A program made the translations under genes and the position numbers. Shown piece after piece: positions 7,621 through 9,583 of a stretch of DNA of 9,583 nucleotides; the stretch's first letter is position 1; every line of letters starts with the position of its first letter. This DNA comes from Flavobacteriales bacterium UBA5422 (GTDB taxonomy: Bacteria > Bacteroidota > Bacteroidia > Flavobacteriales_D > Crocinitomicaceae), in contig DHNG01000025.1 of the NCBI GenBank assembly GCA_002409405.1, positions 1 through 9,583 on the forward strand, given 5' to 3'. The notes under the pieces are model-generated. The model was not told the origin of the DNA and made no database searches. It saw nothing but the letters and a program-made list of their open reading frames with translations.

Positions 7621-9583
7621 ATGGCAGAAGCGACCGTTAAGAAACAAAATTCTAAGAGCACAACAGAAAAAGAAACCTTACTGAAAGCATTCGAGTTAAT
7701 GTCTACCGCAAAGACATTGGCTGAAAAATACGAAGCAAACAAAGAGGTCACTGCTAAGTACGTACATGCTACATCCAGGGGGCATGAAGCAATTCAATTA
7801 GCAGTTGGAATGCAGTTGTTACCGCAGGATTGGGTAGCTCCTTACTATCGCGACGACAGTGTTTTACTCGGAATAGGAATGACACCTTACGAGTTAATGC
7901 TACAGGTATTTGCCAAAAAAGACGATCCGTTTTCAGGAGGAAGAACCTATTATTCACACCCTTCCCTGAAACGTGACGATATGCCTAAAATACCTCATCA
8001 ATCTTCGGCTACCGGAATGCAAGCCATTCCTACAACTGGTGTTGCGATGGGAATTCAATACAAAGAACAACAAGGACTGTCAGAAGACTTCGGAGACAAC
8101 AAACCGGTAGTCGTTTGTTCATTAGGAGATGCATCCTGTACAGAGGGAGAAGTTTCAGAAGCATTTCAGATGGCAGCATTGAAACAATATCCGATTGTTT
8201 TTTTAGTACAGGACAATGGTTGGGATATTTCTGCAAATGCCGCTGAAACACGCGCGCAAGACATTACACAATACGCACAAGGATTCAATGGACTGGAAGT
8301 TCGCACCATTGACGGTTCAGACTTTGACCTGTCCTATCAAACAGTAAAAGAAGTATTTGACCTGGTGAGAAAAGAACGCCGTCCGTTTATCATTCATGCA
8401 AAAGTTCCGTTGCTCGGACACCACACATCAGGCGTTAGAAAAGAATGGTACCGGGATGATCTGGAAGAAGCAGCAAAGCGTGACCCCTATCCGAAACTGG
8501 TTGCAAAACTCATGTCCATTGGTATTGGTGAAGAACTATTGGATGAGATCGAAGACCGGGTGAAATTATTGGTTGATACCGATTACGACCGTGCACTAAA
8601 TGCCGAAGATCCGACTCCGGAATCCGTAACTGATTTTATATTTGCCCCATCCCCTGTAACAGAAGAAAAGGGTGAACGTGAACCGAAAGGAAAGAAAAAA
8701 ACGGTAATGGTTGACTCTGCGCTATTTGCCGTACGAGAGATCATGTCCAAGCATCCTGAATCGCTCTTGTACGGACAAGATGTGGGTGGAAGATTGGGAG
8801 GTGTATTCCGCGAAGCTGCAACACTGGCACAACAATTTGGTGACGAACGTGTTTTCAACACACCGATTCAGGAAGCATTCATCATCGGTTCTACCGTAGG
8901 AATGTCGGCAGTGGGATTAAAACCAATTGTAGAGGTTCAGTTTGCCGATTACATCTGGCCGGGATTGAACCAATTATTCACAGAGGTTTCACGTTCCTAT
9001 TACCTTTCAAACGGAAAATGGCCTGTGAGTTGTATCATCCGCGTTCCGATCGGTGCTTATGGCTCCGGGGGACCTTATCACTCTTCAAGTGTGGAATCCG
9101 TTCTGACAAATATTCGCGGAGTTAAAACAGTATATCCTTCAACAGGTGCGGATTTGAAAGGATTGATGAAAGCTGCTTTCTATGATCCGAATCCGGTAGT
9201 AATCCTGGAACACAAAGGATTGTACTGGTCAAAAATAAAAGGAACAGAGGGGGCAATGTCCATCGAACCAGACGAAGATTATATCATTCCAATCGGAAAG
9301 GGACGAATTGTACAACATGCAGATGAAAGTGCTGTGAAGAAAGGTGAATCATGTGCTGTGATTACATACGGACGTGGGGTTTACTGGACGCTGGAGGCAT
9401 GCGCTTCGTTCAAAGAAAAAGTAGAAATTGTAGATCTGCGAACACTTCACCCGTTGGATTTTGATCTGATTAATGAAGTAGCAAAAAAGCATGGTAAAGT
9501 ATTGCTGGTAACAGAAGAATCTGTTGAAGCGTCATTTACACTCGGGTTAGCAGGAAGAATTCAGCGAGACAATTTTAAATCGT
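7621..9583 (+). CDS. Fused E1 alpha/beta subunit of a ThDP-dependent 2-oxo-acid dehydrogenase (probably branched-chain), 3' end off the window
   Basis: The frame stays open from the ATG at 7621 to the window end, giving 654 residues without a stop. By comparison with E1 beta chains only some 40-50 C-terminal residues seem to be missing. Residues 1-340 are an E1 alpha domain with YYRDD (75-79), a HQSSATGMQAIP segment (126-137) resembling branched-chain E1 alpha, and the ThDP/Mg motif G169-D170-A171 followed by QDNGWDIS (197-204). A charged linker (about 345-360, EEKGEREPKGKKK) leads into an E1 beta domain with GQDVGGRLGGVF, the ThDP-activating glutamate E418 in TPIQEAF, GSGGPYHSSSVES with H487, and the transketolase C-terminal domain (ITYGRGVYW, VDLRTLHPLD). 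The enzyme decarboxylates a 2-oxo acid and passes the acyl group to the lipoyl arm of an E2 protein, which is not in this window. Fused E1 chains are common in Bacteroidota. Branched-chain 2-oxo acids are the likeliest substrate, but pyruvate cannot be excluded. Confidence 0.93.
   Translation, partial: MAEATVKKQNSKSTTEKETLLKAFELMSTAKTLAEKYEANKEVTAKYVHATSRGHEAIQLAVGMQLLPQDWVAPYYRDDSVLLGIGMTPYELMLQVFAKKDDPFSGGRTYYSHPSLKRDDMPKIPHQSSATGMQAIPTTGVAMGIQYKEQQGLSEDFGDNKPVVVCSLGDASCTEGEVSEAFQMAALKQYPIVFLVQDNGWDISANAAETRAQDITQYAQGFNGLEVRTIDGSDFDLSYQTVKEVFDLVRKERRPFIIHAKVPLLGHHTSGVRKEWYRDDLEEAAKRDPYPKLVAKLMSIGIGEELLDEIEDRVKLLVDTDYDRALNAEDPTPESVTDFIFAPSPVTEEKGEREPKGKKKTVMVDSALFAVREIMSKHPESLLYGQDVGGRLGGVFREAATLAQQFGDERVFNTPIQEAFIIGSTVGMSAVGLKPIVEVQFADYIWPGLNQLFTEVSRSYYLSNGKWPVSCIIRVPIGAYGSGGPYHSSSVESVLTNIRGVKTVYPSTGADLKGLMKAAFYDPNPVVILEHKGLYWSKIKGTEGAMSIEPDEDYIIPIGKGRIVQHADESAVKKGESCAVITYGRGVYWTLEACASFKEKVEIVDLRTLHPLDFDLINEVAKKHGKVLLVTEESVEASFTLGLAGRIQRDNFKS

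Noticed and set aside
7769..8861. Several minus-strand open frames of 60-90 codons opposite the E1 gene.
   Set aside because: They lie opposite a strongly conserved coding frame, resemble no family and have no promoter or neighbour support.

Overview
The window looks like ordinary chromosomal DNA from a member of the Bacteroidota, most likely Flavobacteriales. The lineage call rests on four things. There is a secreted enzyme ending in a type IX secretion (T9SS) type A sorting domain. There is a carboxypeptidase-regulatory-like plus DUF5686 outer-membrane protein. There is a single-chain E1 alpha/beta 2-oxo-acid dehydrogenase of the kind common in this phylum. Two Bacteroidota-type -7 promoter elements (TAnnTTTG) also sit directly upstream of genes. 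No tRNA, rRNA, CRISPR array, transposase, integrase or phage gene is visible. All seven supported genes lie on the + strand, and no intergenic gap exceeds about 105 bases.

Layout from left to right: a small two-helix membrane protein of unknown function (7-231); a DUF5686 outer-membrane protein (265-2763); a LuxC-family acyl-CoA reductase with a GTG start just downstream of a perfect -7 element (2813-3859); ribD, the bifunctional riboflavin deaminase/reductase, with a TTG start 11 bases after the reductase stop (3871-4902); a small cytoplasmic TPR protein (4968-5459); a secreted alpha/beta-hydrolase carrying two 87-residue-period Ig-like repeats, a PKD domain and a T9SS tail (5565-7547); and a fused E1 alpha/beta subunit of a ThDP-dependent 2-oxo-acid dehydrogenase, probably branched-chain, which runs off the right edge (7621-9583).

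The genes do not form one obvious pathway. The acyl-CoA reductase and ribD are close enough to be co-transcribed. The small membrane protein and the DUF5686 gene may also share a transcript (33-base gap). The hydrolase and the E1 gene look like separate transcription units. I see no convincing undescribed multi-gene system. The points most worth a second look are the probably leaderless, non-ATG acyl-CoA reductase/ribD pair and the secreted esterase-like protein of unknown substrate.
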